Below are positions 24,899 through 32,511 of a stretch of 36,028 nt of DNA, piece after piece. The DNA is taken from positions 1 to 36,028 of the forward strand of contig NZ_JAPNNL010000063.1 of the NCBI RefSeq assembly GCF_027620315.1, in the 5' to 3' direction. The DNA is from Nonomuraea corallina (lineage in GTDB: Bacteria > Actinomycetota > Actinomycetes > Streptosporangiales > Streptosporangiaceae). Each line of letters begins with the position of its first letter. The stretch's first letter is position 1. The translations under genes and the position numbers were made by a program. The notes below the pieces were generated by a model. It was given only the letters and a program-made list of their open reading frames with translations, was not told the origin of the DNA and searched no databases.

Positions 24899-25807
24899 GT
24901 GCCGGGTCGTCATGCGAAGGTGGTCGTGGAGCCGACGGTGCCTGCCGAGACGGCCGACCTGTTCCGTGACCACCGCAAGCTCCTGCTGCGCATCCGCGCC
25001 GGGTGGACGCCCCCGGGCAAACGGCGTCCTCCGGCACTCGGGCTCGTCGCCCGGATCACCACCACGCTCGTCGCGCTGCTGGCCGTCGGCGCCGGGCTGG
25101 ACTTCTTCATGGCCGGCCGCTACACCCCGTTCGTCGTCGTGATGACCCTGGCCGCGCTGCTCATCGTGGGCGTGCTCGCCAAGCCCCGCCCGGACGCCGA
25201 CACCGAGCGGCGCCAGGCGGTCGAGCGGCAGGTCTACGACAGCGCCCGCAGGTACGCCGGCCGCTACGTGCTCCGCGAGGACCTGGACGAGGGCGCCCGC
25301 CGGCTCATGGCCCGCACCTCGGCCGCGATCGACTCCGTCCTGGAGTCGCATGTCCACGCGGAAGGGCTCCTCGACGACGTGCGCAACACCGTCATGCTGC
25401 CCGCCCAGGAGTGGGAGATCGCCCGCCTGCTGGCCAAGCTGTCGGAGCTGCGCGCCGGTCACCGGCAGGTCGTCGGCGAGGGCGTCACCCCCGAGGTGGC
25501 GGCCGTCGCCGAGCCGCTCGCCCAGGCGCTCGACAGCAGCGAGCGCGCCGTCGTGGCCCGGATCGAGGCGCTGGAACGTTACGCCGGCCACGTCGCCGAC
25601 GCCGAGCGGGCCTACCGCGCGCGCGAGCAGATCGCCCGGCTCGGCGCCCAGCTGCCCCGGTACGAGGAACTCCTGGCCGAGTCCGGCGCCGACGACTCGG
25701 CCGTGCCCGAGCTGAAACGTCTCAGCGATGACGCCGACCGGCTCGAACAGGCGCTGCGCGACAGCGTCACCTCGGCCCACGAGGCGTTCCGTCACTTACG
25801 CGGGTGA
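24899..25807 (+). CDS. Unknown membrane-hairpin/coiled-coil protein, paralogue 2
   Basis: A 302-residue paralogue with the same order: N-terminal KVVVEPTVPAETADLFRDHR and LRIRAGWTPP, a TM hairpin (about 51-73 and 77-96), then a long coiled coil beginning near RYAGRYVLREDLDEGARRLM. The AEGLLDDVRN, AQEWEIARLLAKL, SSERAVVARIEALERYAG and SAHEAFRHLRG blocks align residue by residue with its neighbours. The GTG at 24899 is placed by the promoter box 7 bases before it. A 52-base stretch (25394-25445) is identical to one in paralogue 3. Function unknown; membrane-anchored scaffold or sensor is the simplest reading. Confidence 0.75.
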   Translation: MPGRHAKVVVEPTVPAETADLFRDHRKLLLRIRAGWTPPGKRRPPALGLVARITTTLVALLAVGAGLDFFMAGRYTPFVVVMTLAALLIVGVLAKPRPDADTERRQAVERQVYDSARRYAGRYVLREDLDEGARRLMARTSAAIDSVLESHVHAEGLLDDVRNTVMLPAQEWEIARLLAKLSELRAGHRQVVGEGVTPEVAAVAEPLAQALDSSERAVVARIEALERYAGHVADAERAYRAREQIARLGAQLPRYEELLAESGADDSAVPELKRLSDDADRLEQALRDSVTSAHEAFRHLRG

Positions 25808-25891
25808 CGGCCGTTCACCCGGCGACCGCCACAGGGAGGGACCCACGCCGTTTGTCGTACAGAGAATCGAGCCCCGAGAACAGAGTTCGCC

Positions 25892-25897
25892 TAGGAT
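25892..25897 (+). promoter_or_regulatory. -10 box of the third coiled-coil paralogue
   Basis: TAGGAT (followed by CC, as before paralogue 2) lies 8 bases before the GTG at 25906. No convincing -35 is present at 17-18 bases. The shared TAG(G/T)ATCC core before all three paralogues supports independent, co-regulated starts. Confidence 0.45.
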
Positions 25898-25905
25898 CCG
25901 GGTTT

Positions 25906-26868
25906 GTGGAAGTCGTGGTGGAGCCGGGGGTGCCGCCGGAGGACGCACAACTCATCAGGGACAGCGGCCGGATCCTGGTCAGGATGCGGCGCGGCTGGGT
26001 CCCCGAGCCGCCGCGCCACGGCGTGGCCCGGTCCAAGGGCGTGGCCGTCACCGTGACCGCCGTCGCCCTCCTGCTGATCATGCTCGGCCTGATGAGCCGG
26101 GGCATCGGCCTCCTGCTGCTCGCCTTCGTCGGCGTGCCGGTGCTCCTCGTCGCGTTCATCCGCCATGACCTCGCCGACGAGGACGAGGAGGCCATGCTCG
26201 ACCGCGAGGCCTACGAGCACCTACGCTGGTACGAGGGCCGCTACGTGTTCGCCGACGACCTCGACGAGTCCGCCAGGAGGCTGCTGGCCCGCGCGCAGCA
26301 GGCCATCGCCACCGTCAACCAGTCCGCCGTCAACGCCGAAGGGCTGCTCGACGGGGTGCGCAACGCGGTGATGCTGCCCGCCCAGGAGTGGGAGATCGCC
26401 CGCCTGCTGGCCAAGCTGTCGGCGCTGCGGGCCAAGCACCGCCAGACCGTCACCGGGGCCGCCGCCCCCGAGGTCGCCGCCGTGGCCGAGCCGCTCGGGC
26501 GGGCGCTCGACAGCAGCGAGGAGGCCGTGGTGGCGCGGGTCGAGGCGCTGGAGCGCTACGCCGCCAACGTCACCGAGGCCGAGCGGGCCTTACACGCCCA
26601 CCAGCAGATCGAGGAGCTGCGCGGGCGGCTCCACCAGTACGAGGAACTGGTCGCCGAGACCGGCGCCGACGCGTTCGCGGTGCCGGAGATCGCCCGGCTC
26701 GCCGAGGACGCCGACCAGCTGGAGCAGGCGCTGCGGCGCAGCCTCAGCTCCGCGCACGAGGCCTTCCGCCACCTGGAGCCGAGAGAGCCGGGGGAGCGCG
26801 GGGAGCCGAGAGAGCCGAGAGAGCCGAGAGAGCCGAGAGAGCCGAGAGAGCCGGGGCGGTCGTCCTAA
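25906..26868 (+). CDS. Unknown membrane-hairpin/coiled-coil protein, paralogue 3
   Basis: A 320-residue paralogue: N-terminal VEVVVEPGVPPEDAQLIRDS and VRMRRGWVPEPP, TM hairpin (about 47-66 and 67-87), acidic turn (DLADEDEEAML), then the coiled coil starting at YEGRYVFADDLDESARRLLA. It ends with a Glu-Pro-Arg repeat tail absent from the others. I chose GTG 25906 because it matches the N-termini of its paralogues and follows TAGGAT. An alternative GTG at 25804 overlaps the stop of paralogue 2 and would add 34 residues; both could be used. The TAA overlaps the stop of the convergent MurG-like gene. Confidence 0.72.
   Translation: MEVVVEPGVPPEDAQLIRDSGRILVRMRRGWVPEPPRHGVARSKGVAVTVTAVALLLIMLGLMSRGIGLLLLAFVGVPVLLVAFIRHDLADEDEEAMLDREAYEHLRWYEGRYVFADDLDESARRLLARAQQAIATVNQSAVNAEGLLDGVRNAVMLPAQEWEIARLLAKLSALRAKHRQTVTGAAAPEVAAVAEPLGRALDSSEEAVVARVEALERYAANVTEAERALHAHQQIEELRGRLHQYEELVAETGADAFAVPEIARLAEDADQLEQALRRSLSSAHEAFRHLEPREPGERGEPREPREPREPREPREPGRSS
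26776..26856 (+). repeat. 9-base tandem repeat coding an EPR tail
   Basis: Nine 9-base units based on GAGCCGAGA, five of them consecutive and identical (26803-26847), encode Glu-Pro-Arg triplets at the C-terminus of paralogue 3. The tail is strongly charged and likely variable in length. Confidence 0.9.
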
Positions 26869-28016
26869 CCGGCGGGCTGGGCGGCCCCGGCGGGCTGGGC
26901 GGTCTGCAGCAGCAGGTCGCAGAGCGCGTCGGCGGCGTCCACCCGGCCCAGCTTCTGCGCCGCCTCGCCCATCGCCGCGCGCAGCCCGGGGTCGGCCAGC
27001 AGCGGCATCAGCTCGGCCAGCAGCTGGTCGGCCGTCGGGTGCGGCTCCAGCAGCGCCCGCGCCGCGCCCGCCGACACCAGGTAGCCGGCGTTCTTGCGCT
27101 GCTCGTCGCCGCCGGTCGGGATCAGCGGGATCAGCAGCGACGGTTTGCCGATCGCGGTCAGCTCCGACACCGTGCCGGCGCCGCTGCGCGAGATCACCAC
27201 GTCGGCCGCCGCGTACAGGTCGGCCAGCTCGCTCCCCACGTACGGCACCGGGTGGTAGCGGTCGGCCAGCTCCGGCGGCAGCTCCACGGCCCGCATCTGC
27301 TCGATCCACGCCGGACCGCACTGGTGGACGACCTGGGCGTGCGGCAGCAGCCGGGGCAGGATCTGGGCGATCAGCGTGTTGATCTGCTTGCTGCCCTGGG
27401 CGCCGCCCGTCACGTAGATCAGCGGCACCTCGAACGTCAGCCCGAACAGGTCGTAGGCCGCGGCCCGCTTGCCCTGCAGCAGCTCCGGCCGGATCGGGTT
27501 GCCCGTCACCACGGCCTTGGCCCTGGCCTTGGCGGGCAGGTGGTCGAGCGACGACTCGTGCGACAGCGCGATCCGGGTCGCCAGCCTGGCCAGGATCCGG
27601 TTGGCCAGCCCCACCACCGTCGTCTGCTCGTGCATGACCAGCGGCCTGCGGATCAGCTTGGCCGCCACCCCGATCGGCACCGCCACGTAGCCCCCGGTCG
27701 ACAGCACCACGTCGGGCAGGTAGCGGGCGGCGTGCCCGATCGCCTGGCACACCCCGACGGGGATGCGGAACAGGTCGGCCAGGTTGGTGCCGAGCTCGCG
27801 CAGGTTGGGGCGGCGGCGCAGCTTGCCCGTCGTGATCGCCTTGAACGGGATGCCGTGCTCGGCCGTGATCCGCGCCTCCAGGCCGTTGGCCGTGCCCACC
27901 CACAGCACGTCGTGCGGCACCCCTCGGCGCTGGATGGCCGTCAGGGTCGTCAGGGCCGGGTAGGTGTGACCACCGGTGCCGCCGCCGGTGATCAGCAGTC
28001 GCAGGGTTGGTGACAT
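26865..28016 (-). CDS. MurG-like glycosyltransferase (GT28, UDP-GlcNAc transferase family)
   Basis: A 383-residue GT-B enzyme close to MurG, which adds GlcNAc to lipid I on the inner face of the membrane. The first glycine loop ITGGGTGGHTYPAL carries the conserved His17; later come STGGYVAVPIGVAAKL, MHEQTTVVGLAN, YVTGGAQGSKQIN and the UDP-binding ISRSGAGTVSEL. It is not in a division/cell wall cluster, so it may be a second MurG or a relative acting on another lipid-linked acceptor. It lies 4 bases after the FGE gene and surely shares its transcript. Its TAG shares CTAA (26865-26868) with the convergent TAA. Confidence 0.85.
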   Translation of the reverse strand: MSPTLRLLITGGGTGGHTYPALTTLTAIQRRGVPHDVLWVGTANGLEARITAEHGIPFKAITTGKLRRRPNLRELGTNLADLFRIPVGVCQAIGHAARYLPDVVLSTGGYVAVPIGVAAKLIRRPLVMHEQTTVVGLANRILARLATRIALSHESSLDHLPAKARAKAVVTGNPIRPELLQGKRAAAYDLFGLTFEVPLIYVTGGAQGSKQINTLIAQILPRLLPHAQVVHQCGPAWIEQMRAVELPPELADRYHPVPYVGSELADLYAAADVVISRSGAGTVSELTAIGKPSLLIPLIPTGGDEQRKNAGYLVSAGAARALLEPHPTADQLLAELMPLLADPGLRAAMGEAAQKLGRVDAADALCDLLLQTAQPAGAAQPAG

Positions 28017-28020
28017 GGGC

Positions 28021-28944
28021 TCAGACTATGGCCGCGCACCGGAAACCCGTGTGCCCGGTCGCCGAGTCGGGGGTGTTGGCGGTGCGCGCGGCCAGCCGGT
28101 AGCGGTTGCAGTAGGAGTCGTGGCACATGTACGAGCCGCCCCTGATCACCTTCATCGTGCCCTCGGCGGGCCCGGTGGGGTTCTCCGCGTACGGCTCCCA
28201 GCGGGTGTCCCACCAGTCGGCGGTCCACTCCCACACGTTGCCCGCCACGTTGTAGAGGCCGTAGCCGTTCGGCTGGAACGACTTGACCGGCATCGTGCCC
28301 CCGCTCGGCGCCGTCGGGAACGGGCCCTGCCAGATGTTGCACCGCTGCCGCCCCTTCGGCGCCAGCTCGTCGCCCCACGGGTAGCGGGTCCGCTCCAGGC
28401 CGCCGCGGGCGGCCATCTCCCACTCCGCCTCCGTCGGCAGCCGCTTGCCCGCCCAGTGGGCGTACGCGGTCGCGTCATGCCACGAGACGTGCACGACCGG
28501 GTGGTTCTGGCGGTCGCCGATCGAGGAGCCCGGCCCCTCGGGGGAGCGCCAGGTGGCGCCCTCCACGCCCACCCACCAGGGGGCCTGCGGCACGCTCGCG
28601 TCCATGACCCCCCGCGAGGCGAACTGGCGGAACACGAACGACCAGCCGATCCGCTCGGCCTCGGTCACGTACCCGGTCTCCTTCACGAACGTGGCGAACT
28701 GGGCGTTCGTCACACAGGCCGGGTCGATCAGGAACGGGTCCAGCGTCACCTGGCGGACCGGACCCTCGCCGTCCTCCGGGTTGGCGTCGAGGTCGTCCCC
28801 GCCCATCGAGAACGTCCCGCCGGGGATGCGGATCATCCCCCGCGGCGGCTCCCGCCGCACCGGGCCGGGGCTCACGAGAACCGGCGCCCCGGGGATCTCC
28901 GCCCCGCCGGCGCCGTCCCTGCTCGGCCCGCAGCACGCGCTCAT
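28021..28944 (-). CDS. Formylglycine-generating enzyme (sulfatase-activating)
   Basis: A 307-residue FGE-sulfatase family enzyme. It oxidises the Cys of a C-x-P-x-R motif in type I sulfatases (and phosphatase-like relatives) to formylglycine, using copper and oxygen. The copper-binding pair is present as Cys274 and Cys279 in GGSYMCHDSYCNRYR, spaced as in the Streptomyces enzyme, so it should be active, unlike the many FGE-like proteins without these cysteines. An N-terminal SACCGPSR, the fold-defining WWVGVEGATW, RLPTEAEWEMAARGG and GNVWEWTADWW are also visible. GGGAGGAG precedes the ATG. First gene of a two-gene operon with the MurG-like transferase; no sulfatase is encoded in the window. 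Confidence 0.93.
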   Translation of the reverse strand: MSACCGPSRDGAGGAEIPGAPVLVSPGPVRREPPRGMIRIPGGTFSMGGDDLDANPEDGEGPVRQVTLDPFLIDPACVTNAQFATFVKETGYVTEAERIGWSFVFRQFASRGVMDASVPQAPWWVGVEGATWRSPEGPGSSIGDRQNHPVVHVSWHDATAYAHWAGKRLPTEAEWEMAARGGLERTRYPWGDELAPKGRQRCNIWQGPFPTAPSGGTMPVKSFQPNGYGLYNVAGNVWEWTADWWDTRWEPYAENPTGPAEGTMKVIRGGSYMCHDSYCNRYRLAARTANTPDSATGHTGFRCAAIV

Positions 28945-29024
28945 CCGGCTCCTCCCAGGTGTCGACGACCTCTAGGAAGGGTAGTCGCCCCGGCCGGCCC
29001 GTCATGACACGGCCGTCACCCGCC

Positions 29025-29050
29025 GGGCGGCGCTGCCGGGCGGCGCTGCC
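29025..29050. repeat. 13-base tandem duplication upstream of the FGE gene
   Basis: GGGCGGCGCTGCC occurs twice in direct succession (29025-29037, 29038-29050) in the region between the divergent FGE and small membrane protein genes. No function is suggested; slippage is the likely origin. Confidence 0.8.
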
Positions 29051-29136
29051 GGGTAAGGGGGTTATGGCTCGGCACAACGCCCAACTGACCGCGGTGGAAC
29101 TGCAGCGGGCAGGGGCCGGCGGGAAACCCTGACAGG

Positions 29137-29271
29137 GTGTGGACGCTGCTTGCCGCGATCGGCTCGCTGCTGGTCGCCCTCGCCCTGTCATTTCTCGCGG
29201 TGGTGGTCATCGCGGTGATCGTGCTCGTCTGGCTGGCGCTCATGGCCTCCATGTCGGCGAGATCGTCCTGA
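29137..29271 (+). CDS. Small single-pass membrane protein (44 residues)
   Basis: A short GTG-started frame whose product begins MWTLLAAIGSLLVALALSFL and is almost one continuous hydrophobic helix (about residues 3-35, Leu/Val/Ala/Ile), ending in a small polar tail (SMSARSS). The codon pattern keeps G/C at third positions except in a few places, as real genes here do. There is no clear Shine-Dalgarno; CCCTGACAGGG, a short palindrome, directly precedes the start. It could be a membrane micro-protein, but conservation cannot be judged from one sequence. Confidence 0.45.
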   Translation: MWTLLAAIGSLLVALALSFLAVVVIAVIVLVWLALMASMSARSS

Positions 29272-29334
29272 CCTCCGTCGTCCTGACACATGGCGGTTCC
29301 GCGTGGCGGAGCGGCCATGAACCAGGACGAACGC

Positions 29335-29766
29335 TCACGTCTTGATGAAGTGCGGCCCCGCCGCGCCGGGCGAGTAACGCAGCCGCTTCTCCAGGCACAC
29401 CACCGCGCCGTGCTCCCGCTTGTTGGTGAAGCGCACGTCGTCGGCGAGCGCCCGCATGATCTGCAGCCCGCGCCCGTGCTCCGAACCGGGAGTCGCTTCC
29501 CGGACCGCCGCCGGGTCGAAGCCGTGGCCGTTGTCCGTCACCCGGATCACGCACAGATCGTCGTAGACCATGGCGCTCACCGTGTACTCGTCGCACGGCT
29601 CCGCGTGCCGGATGACGTTGGAACACGCCTCCGTGAGCATGAGCTCGATGTCGTCGCGGATCTGTGGCTCCACGCCGAGCGAGGTCAGCGTGCCGTCCAG
29701 CATCTGCCGGATCAGCGGCACGCTCGCCGCGTCCCTCGGCAGCCGGAGCGCCATCGTCGTCTCCAC
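29335..29766 (-). CDS. RsbW-like anti-sigma factor/serine kinase (HATPase_c_2)
   Basis: A 143-residue GHKL-fold protein of the RsbW/SpoIIAB group, cytoplasmic, which binds a sigma factor or phosphorylates its STAS antagonist. The ATP site shows the N-box IELMLTEACSNVIRHA, G1 VTDNGHGFD and G2 GRGLQIMRAL. The GTG at 29766 is chosen for the AAGGAGGGC site upstream; a longer ORF starts near 29826 without one. It follows the STAS gene by 82 bases on the same strand, forming an antagonist/anti-sigma pair. No sigma factor or PP2C phosphatase lies in the window. Confidence 0.9.
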   Translation of the reverse strand: METTMALRLPRDAASVPLIRQMLDGTLTSLGVEPQIRDDIELMLTEACSNVIRHAEPCDEYTVSAMVYDDLCVIRVTDNGHGFDPAAVREATPGSEHGRGLQIMRALADDVRFTNKREHGAVVCLEKRLRYSPGAAGPHFIKT

Positions 29767-29848
29767 TGACGCCCTCCTTCCGTGTCGTGGATGCCTCTTC
29801 CCTTGATCCGGGCGGGCAATCGTCACGGCGGGGGGAACGCCTGGCGCC

Positions 29849-30169
29849 TCAGGCAGGCGGCAGGTGGAACAGCCGGTCGAGCGCGGTCATCCGCAGCAGG
29901 CTGCGCAGATAGGGCGTGGCCGCCACCACGCGCAGCACCGCGTCCTCGGCCGCCGCCCGCTGGTAGAGCCGGACCAGGGCGGCCAGACCCGAGGAGTCGA
30001 TGAAGCCCACCCCGGACAGGTCGACGTCGACCCGCTCGACCCCTTCGCTCAGCGCGACCGACGCCAGCTCGCCCGCGGTGTCGAAATCGAGATCACCGAT
30101 CAGGGCGAGCTGGACCGTCGTGGCGTCGGACGCGTTGACCTCTATCTGCAGCGGAGTCTTGTCCAGCAC
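29849..30169 (-). CDS. STAS-domain anti-anti-sigma factor
   Basis: A 106-residue STAS protein (SpoIIAA/RsbV/BldG type). The phosphorylatable serine is Ser59 in GFIDSSGLAALV. When unphosphorylated such proteins sequester the anti-sigma kinase and free the sigma factor. The GTG at 30169 lies 6 bases after a TAGGCT box (30176-30181 on the minus strand) with no Shine-Dalgarno, so the transcript is probably leaderless. Gene order with the following RsbW-like protein implies that the two are partners. Confidence 0.92.
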   Translation of the reverse strand: MLDKTPLQIEVNASDATTVQLALIGDLDFDTAGELASVALSEGVERVDVDLSGVGFIDSSGLAALVRLYQRAAAEDAVLRVVAATPYLRSLLRMTALDRLFHLPPA

Positions 30170-30235
30170 CCTGACAGCCTAGCCACCACGGAAAACGGAA
30201 GGCATCAGGAGGGTGATGTCTACGACAATCAACTC

Positions 30236-31165
30236 ATGCATCAGCTCAGCCGCCCGAGGCCGGCGGACGCCCCGGCCATTCACGAGCTCAGCGCCGCCTG
30301 CGACACCGAGGTCCTCGGCCACCCCGACCTCACGCTCGACGACATCGCGGGCGATCTCGCCGAACCGGGCTTCGACCTGGACCGCGACAGCTGGCTCTGG
30401 CACGGCCCCGACGGCCGGCTCGACGGCTGGGCGTGGGCGCGGCGGCCGGGCGACGGCGCGATCGTCGACGTGGACGTGATGGTCAGGCCCGGCGTGACCG
30501 GCCCGGCCGAGCGGCTCTGGCCGCTCGTGCTGGAGCGCGCCGGCCGGCTCGCCCGCGACGGTGGCCACGCCGCGGCCGTGGTCGACGTCGTCGTCCTGCG
30601 GGCCGACCACGTCAAGCGGGAGCTCGTCCAGGCGTACGGGTTCGCGCCCGCGACCAGCTTCCACCGCATGCGCGTCGATTTCGACCACCCCGTCCCGGCC
30701 CCCGAGCCGCCGCCCGGCGTCACCTTCCACGACGGCCGGGACGAGCGGGTCCGCCGCGAGGCCCACCGGGTGCTCCAGGAGGGCTTCGCCGACCATTTCG
30801 GCCACGTCCACGTCGACTACGACCTCTGGTACGAGCGGCGGCAGGCGCACGCCACCACCGACTGGGGGCAGCTCGTCCTGGCCAGGGTCGACGGCCGGCC
30901 GGCCGCGATGGTGCTCGGCAACGACCAGTTCGCCGCCGACGAGGGCTGCGGCTACGTCGCCACGCTCGCCGTGCTGCCGGAGTTCCGCGGCCGCGGCCTG
31001 GGCCGGCTGCTGCTGCGCACCGCGCTCGCCGCCGACCGCGCCCGCGGCCGCAAGGGCACGATCCTGCACGTCGACGCCAACAACACCACCCCCGCGCTGG
31101 GCCTGTACGAGTCGGAGGGGATGCGCGCGGTCCTGGTCGCCGACGTCTGGCGGAACACCGTCTAG
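30236..31165 (+). CDS. GNAT-family acetyltransferase, tandem-domain type
   Basis: A 309-residue protein resembling two GNAT folds in a row, as in mycothiol synthase relatives. The C-terminal domain is intact: GYVATLAVLPEFRGRGLGRL holds the acetyl-CoA loop, and DANNTTPALGLYESEGM is the usual end of the fold. The N-terminal domain (RPRPADAPAIHELSAAC onward) is weaker. The in-frame ATG at 30236 has no nearby ribosome site; AGGAGG lies 24 bases upstream in front of an out-of-frame GTG-ATG, so the start region is unusual. Substrate unknown. Confidence 0.82.
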   Translation: MHQLSRPRPADAPAIHELSAACDTEVLGHPDLTLDDIAGDLAEPGFDLDRDSWLWHGPDGRLDGWAWARRPGDGAIVDVDVMVRPGVTGPAERLWPLVLERAGRLARDGGHAAAVVDVVVLRADHVKRELVQAYGFAPATSFHRMRVDFDHPVPAPEPPPGVTFHDGRDERVRREAHRVLQEGFADHFGHVHVDYDLWYERRQAHATTDWGQLVLARVDGRPAAMVLGNDQFAADEGCGYVATLAVLPEFRGRGLGRLLLRTALAADRARGRKGTILHVDANNTTPALGLYESEGMRAVLVADVWRNTV

Positions 31166-31182
31166 ATCGCGTCCGGCTCAGA

Positions 31183-32511
31183 TCACGCCTGGACCCGGTG
31201 CGCGGCCAGGTGGTCCAGCACCGCCTGGTTGGCCTCCCAGCCGTCGGGGAACTTCACCGGCACCCCGAGTTGCACCGGCTCCGCCGACGGGTGCGCGTCC
31301 AGCAGCTCGGCGATGCCCGCCCTGGCCACCACCACGCACGCGTGCCGGTGGCGCGAGGCCAGCACGCACAGCCGCCCCGACTCCAGGTGGAACGCGGTCG
31401 CGTCGCGCCGGCCCGACAGCGGGTGCAGCACGATCGTCACGTCGTACTCGCGGCCCTGCAGCCGGTTGGCGGTGTCCACGGTGATCTCCGGCGGCAGCCC
31501 GGCGTTCCTGATCGCCGCCACCTGGTCGCGGTGGGCCGCGCCGACCGCGATCCGGCCGGCCGTCACCGGCCGCTCGCCCTGCTCCGAGCCCGCCACCGCG
31601 CCGCGCTGCAGCAGCCGGGCCGCCAGCAGCGCCACCGCTTCCACCGCCTCGGCGTCGGTGCGCACGGTGTGCCGGTTCGGCAGCTCCAGCAGCGCCCACC
31701 CGGACCGGGCCGCCTCCTCCAGCGCCCGGTCGTGCACCGTGCCCATGCCGCCGGTGACCAGCTCCAACCGCCGGTCACCCGGCCCGGTCCCCGACCGGAA
31801 CCCGGTGAACGGGTAGAACGCCCGCGACACCACCGGCGCCGCCGACGCGGGCAGCCGCCACGACACCGGCAGCCGGTGCACCGGCAGGTCCGGGTTGTGC
31901 CGCAGCAGCACCGACACGGCGCTCTGCAGCGGATCCCACGACAGGCCCGACCAGCGGTCGCCGTCCACGATCGAGAACGGGTCGAGCTGCCCCGGATCGC
32001 CCACGAACAGGGCCCGCTCGAACAGCCCGGCGATGCGCAGCAGCTTGTCGGAGCGCATCTGGTAGGCCTCGTCCACGATGGCCCACGGCCAGGTCCTGCC
32101 GCTGATCCAGGCCCACTTGTCGGCGGTGGCGATGACGACGTCGGGGTCGCCGAGATCCTGCACGCGGGTGCCGACGGTCACCCCCGGCAGCTCCAGCATC
32201 CGCCGGGGCGGCACGTACCCGCCGGCCGACAGCCGGCCCACCGTGAGCCGCGGATGCTTGTCGCAGATCCGGGCCACCAGGTCGTCCACCTGCTCGTTCG
32301 TCTGGGCGACGATCATCAGCGGCTCGCCGGTCGCGGCCAGGTGCGCGGCGGCCCGCACCACCAGCGTGGACTTGCCCGCGCCGGGCGGCGAGTCGACCAC
32401 GACGCCCCGGTGCCGGGGCAGGTCGTCCAGCACCCGCCGGACGACCTCCTCAGGCGTCGGCTCGGGCTCGGCCCCCGGCCCCGCTCCCGGCCCCGCTCCC
32501 GGATGCGTCAC
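31183..32511 (-). CDS. SF1-type DNA/RNA helicase (AAA_30/Upf1-like core)
   Basis: A 442-residue P-loop helicase, last gene of a four-gene operon. Walker A is SPPGAGKST (41-49), after a short Gly/Pro/Ala-repeat N-terminus. Motif Ia is MIVAQTNEQVDDL, motif II WAIVDEAYQM, motif III LFVGDPGQLDP, then VDTANRLQGREYDVTIVLHP (motif V) and LCVLASRHRHACVVV (motif VI). The protein has little besides the two RecA folds, lacking the 1B barrel and other inserts of full-length Upf1/Dna2 helicases. The GTG overlaps the previous stop (GTGA). With the nuclease two genes upstream it probably forms a helicase-nuclease complex. Confidence 0.88.
   Translation of the reverse strand: MTHPGAGPGAGPGAEPEPTPEEVVRRVLDDLPRHRGVVVDSPPGAGKSTLVVRAAAHLAATGEPLMIVAQTNEQVDDLVARICDKHPRLTVGRLSAGGYVPPRRMLELPGVTVGTRVQDLGDPDVVIATADKWAWISGRTWPWAIVDEAYQMRSDKLLRIAGLFERALFVGDPGQLDPFSIVDGDRWSGLSWDPLQSAVSVLLRHNPDLPVHRLPVSWRLPASAAPVVSRAFYPFTGFRSGTGPGDRRLELVTGGMGTVHDRALEEAARSGWALLELPNRHTVRTDAEAVEAVALLAARLLQRGAVAGSEQGERPVTAGRIAVGAAHRDQVAAIRNAGLPPEITVDTANRLQGREYDVTIVLHPLSGRRDATAFHLESGRLCVLASRHRHACVVVARAGIAELLDAHPSAEPVQLGVPVKFPDGWEANQAVLDHLAAHRVQA

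Noticed and set aside
30213..30479. 88-codon plus-strand frame with a good ribosome site before the second GNAT gene
   Set aside because: Its product is Ser/Thr/Arg-rich frame-shadow sequence of the GNAT gene; the ribosome site itself is reported as an oddity.
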